The translations under genes and the position numbers were made by a program. The notes under the pieces were generated by a model. The model did no database searches, was not told the DNA's origin, and worked only from the letters and a program-made list of their open reading frames with translations. Positions 12,887-14,097 of a stretch of DNA of 14,097 nucleotides are shown here, piece by piece. The first letter of the stretch is position 1; every line of letters starts with the position of its first letter. Source of the stretch: JBAVQS01 sp049694275. GTDB taxonomy: Bacteria; Chloroflexota; Anaerolineae; UBA4142; SHND01. The stretch covers positions 1 to 14,097 of the forward strand of contig JBAVQS010000138.1 of the NCBI GenBank assembly GCA_049694275.1, in the 5' to 3' direction.

Positions 12887-14097
12887 ATTTCTCGTAATGT
12901 AACATTCCCGACCCAACCCCCGACAGAACGTGCGTATCTCGTCGGCATTGAGCTCAAGGGCCAGCCGGCCACTTTTGCGGTTGAGGATTCGATGGAGGAA
13001 CTGGCGCGCCTGGCCGAGACCGACGGGCTGTACGTCGTCAGCCAGGTCGTGCAGCACGTCGAGCGCATCAACCCGGCGACGATGATTGGCAAAGGCAAGC
13101 TGCAAGAGATTATCCAGGCGCGCGAAGAGCTCCAGTTCGACGTGGTTGTTTTTAATGACGAGCTGTCGCCCAATCAACAGCGTGAAATCGAACAGGCTTT
13201 CGATTCCGATATCAAAGTGCTGGATCGGACGGTGCTCATTCTCGATATCTTTGCCCAGCACGCGCGCACACGCGAGGGCGCGCTGCAGGTCGAGCTGGCG
13301 CAGTACGAGTACCGGCTGCCGCGCCTGACGCGCATGTGGACGCACCTTGGACGCCAGACCGGCGGCGCGACGGGGCGCGGTGGGAGCGGTGGGGTAGGGC
13401 TGCGCGGTCCCGGCGAGCGCCAGTTGGAATTGGACCGCCGCGAAATTCGCTCCCGGATCTCGCATCTCAAGCACGATCTCGAAGCCTTGCGGCGGCAGCG
13501 CGGCGAGTACCGGCGCAAGCGCAAGCGGGAGGGGTCGCCCGTGGTCTCCATTGTCGGTTACACAAACGCCGGCAAGTCCACGCTGCTCAATGCGCTGACC
13601 GGCGCCGGTGTGCTTGCCGAGGACAAGCTCTTTGCCACCCTCGATCCCACGACACGGCGTGTCCGCCTGCCCAAAGCCGAAGAGGTCCTCTTTACCGATA
13701 CGGTCGGCTTTATCGAAAAACTGCCGACCGAGTTGATCGCGGCCTTCCGGGCAACGCTGGAAGAGATCAATGACTCAAATGTTCTACTGCACGTCGTAGA
13801 CATCACGTCGCCGCACGCCCGGGAGCAGTTGAGCGTCGTCGAAGAGACGCTGGAAGAGATCGGGGCGCGCGGCAAGCCGATTGTGCTGGCCCTCAATAAG
13901 GCGGATTCGTTACACAAGAGCAAGGGCAAAGAGCCGGCGCTGGAAATAGAGGGGGAGTGGCTCCAGGACTATCCCGAGGCGGTGGTGATCTCGGCGGAAA
14001 AGGGGAGTGGGCTGGATACGCTGCTCCAACGCGTCGAGGATGTCCTGAGTGCGGGCTTGACGCCGGTCAAAGTGCGTATTCCGTACAAAGAGAATGC
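12887..14097 (+). CDS. hflX: Ribosome-associated GTPase HflX, 3' partial, apparent ATT start
   Basis: HflX is a cytosolic GTPase that splits stalled ribosomes or subunit pairs under stress. The frame runs off the right edge after about 403 codons. Reading from ATT 12887 gives M(I)SRNVTFPTQPPTERAYLVG. The N-terminal HflX domain is present (YVVSQ, NPATMIGKGKLQEI, FNDELSPNQQREIEQAF, LDRTVLILDIFAQHARTREG), then GLRGPGERQLELDRREI (171-187) and a basic helical linker. The G domain has G1 GYTNAGKST (224-232), G3 DTVGF (271-275), G4 NKAD (337-340) and G5 SAEKG (369-373). The first in-frame ATG (12992) would remove the conserved AYLVGIELKG strand and has no suitable ribosome site, so ATT behind AGGAGG is the best start, unless the read has an ATG-to-ATT error. 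It lies 51 nt after the GT4 gene. Confidence 0.93.
   Translation, partial: MSRNVTFPTQPPTERAYLVGIELKGQPATFAVEDSMEELARLAETDGLYVVSQVVQHVERINPATMIGKGKLQEIIQAREELQFDVVVFNDELSPNQQREIEQAFDSDIKVLDRTVLILDIFAQHARTREGALQVELAQYEYRLPRLTRMWTHLGRQTGGATGRGGSGGVGLRGPGERQLELDRREIRSRISHLKHDLEALRRQRGEYRRKRKREGSPVVSIVGYTNAGKSTLLNALTGAGVLAEDKLFATLDPTTRRVRLPKAEEVLFTDTVGFIEKLPTELIAAFRATLEEINDSNVLLHVVDITSPHAREQLSVVEETLEEIGARGKPIVLALNKADSLHKSKGKEPALEIEGEWLQDYPEAVVISAEKGSGLDTLLQRVEDVLSAGLTPVKVRIPYKEN

Noticed and set aside
12859..12897. 12-codon GTG-initiated mini-ORF overlapping the hflX start (a possible leader peptide)
   Set aside because: It has no ribosome site and its coding content is unremarkable; such short ORFs arise by chance.
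12881..13474. Minus-strand ORF (197 aa) covering the start of hflX
   Set aside because: The + strand frame carries a complete set of HflX and GTPase motifs across this stretch.

Overview
The window is about 14 kb of GC-rich bacterial chromosome, densely packed and almost entirely on the + strand. The best-fitting source is a Chloroflexota bacterium (Anaerolineae-like). This is inferred from three things: the AlaS variant; a membrane-anchored 'baseplate J-like' protein between alaS and ruvX, of a kind I associate with Chloroflexota; and a glucosyl-3-phosphoglycerate synthase beside a GH63-type hydrolase. I see no tRNA, rRNA, CRISPR array, insertion sequence or phage gene.

Region 1 (1-4669) is a translationally coupled three-gene unit: a GH63/MGH-like glycoside hydrolase (5' end outside the window), a GT4 glycosyltransferase, and a 598-aa protein that fuses two degenerate universal-stress-protein (Usp) domains to a GT81 glucosyl-3-phosphoglycerate synthase (GpgS). 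Overlaps of 4 and 1 nt show that these are made together. The content points to synthesis and turnover of glucosylglycerate or an extended derivative. No phosphatase (GpgP) is visible in the window.

Region 2 (4670-5595) holds a single minus-strand gene of unknown function (208 aa). It converges on gpgS and diverges from alaS. The divergent intergenic region has a good sigma70-type promoter on each strand and two short inverted repeats, one near each predicted transcription start.

Region 3 (5596-14097) is a co-directional run: alaS, the baseplate J-like membrane protein, ruvX, mltG, a second GT4 glycosyltransferase of the alpha-glucan type (like mycobacterial Rv3032), and hflX, which runs off the right edge. 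The order alaS-X-ruvX-mltG recalls the Bacillus order alaS-yrzL-ruvX-yrzB-mltG, with the small regulatory genes absent and the membrane protein in the first position.

The points most worth a second look are the Usp-Usp-GpgS fusion and its operon, the co-occurrence of GpgS with an Rv3032-like glucosyltransferase (the mycobacterial polymethylated-polysaccharide toolkit), hflX apparently starting at ATT behind a perfect Shine-Dalgarno sequence, and the membrane protein wedged between alaS and ruvX.
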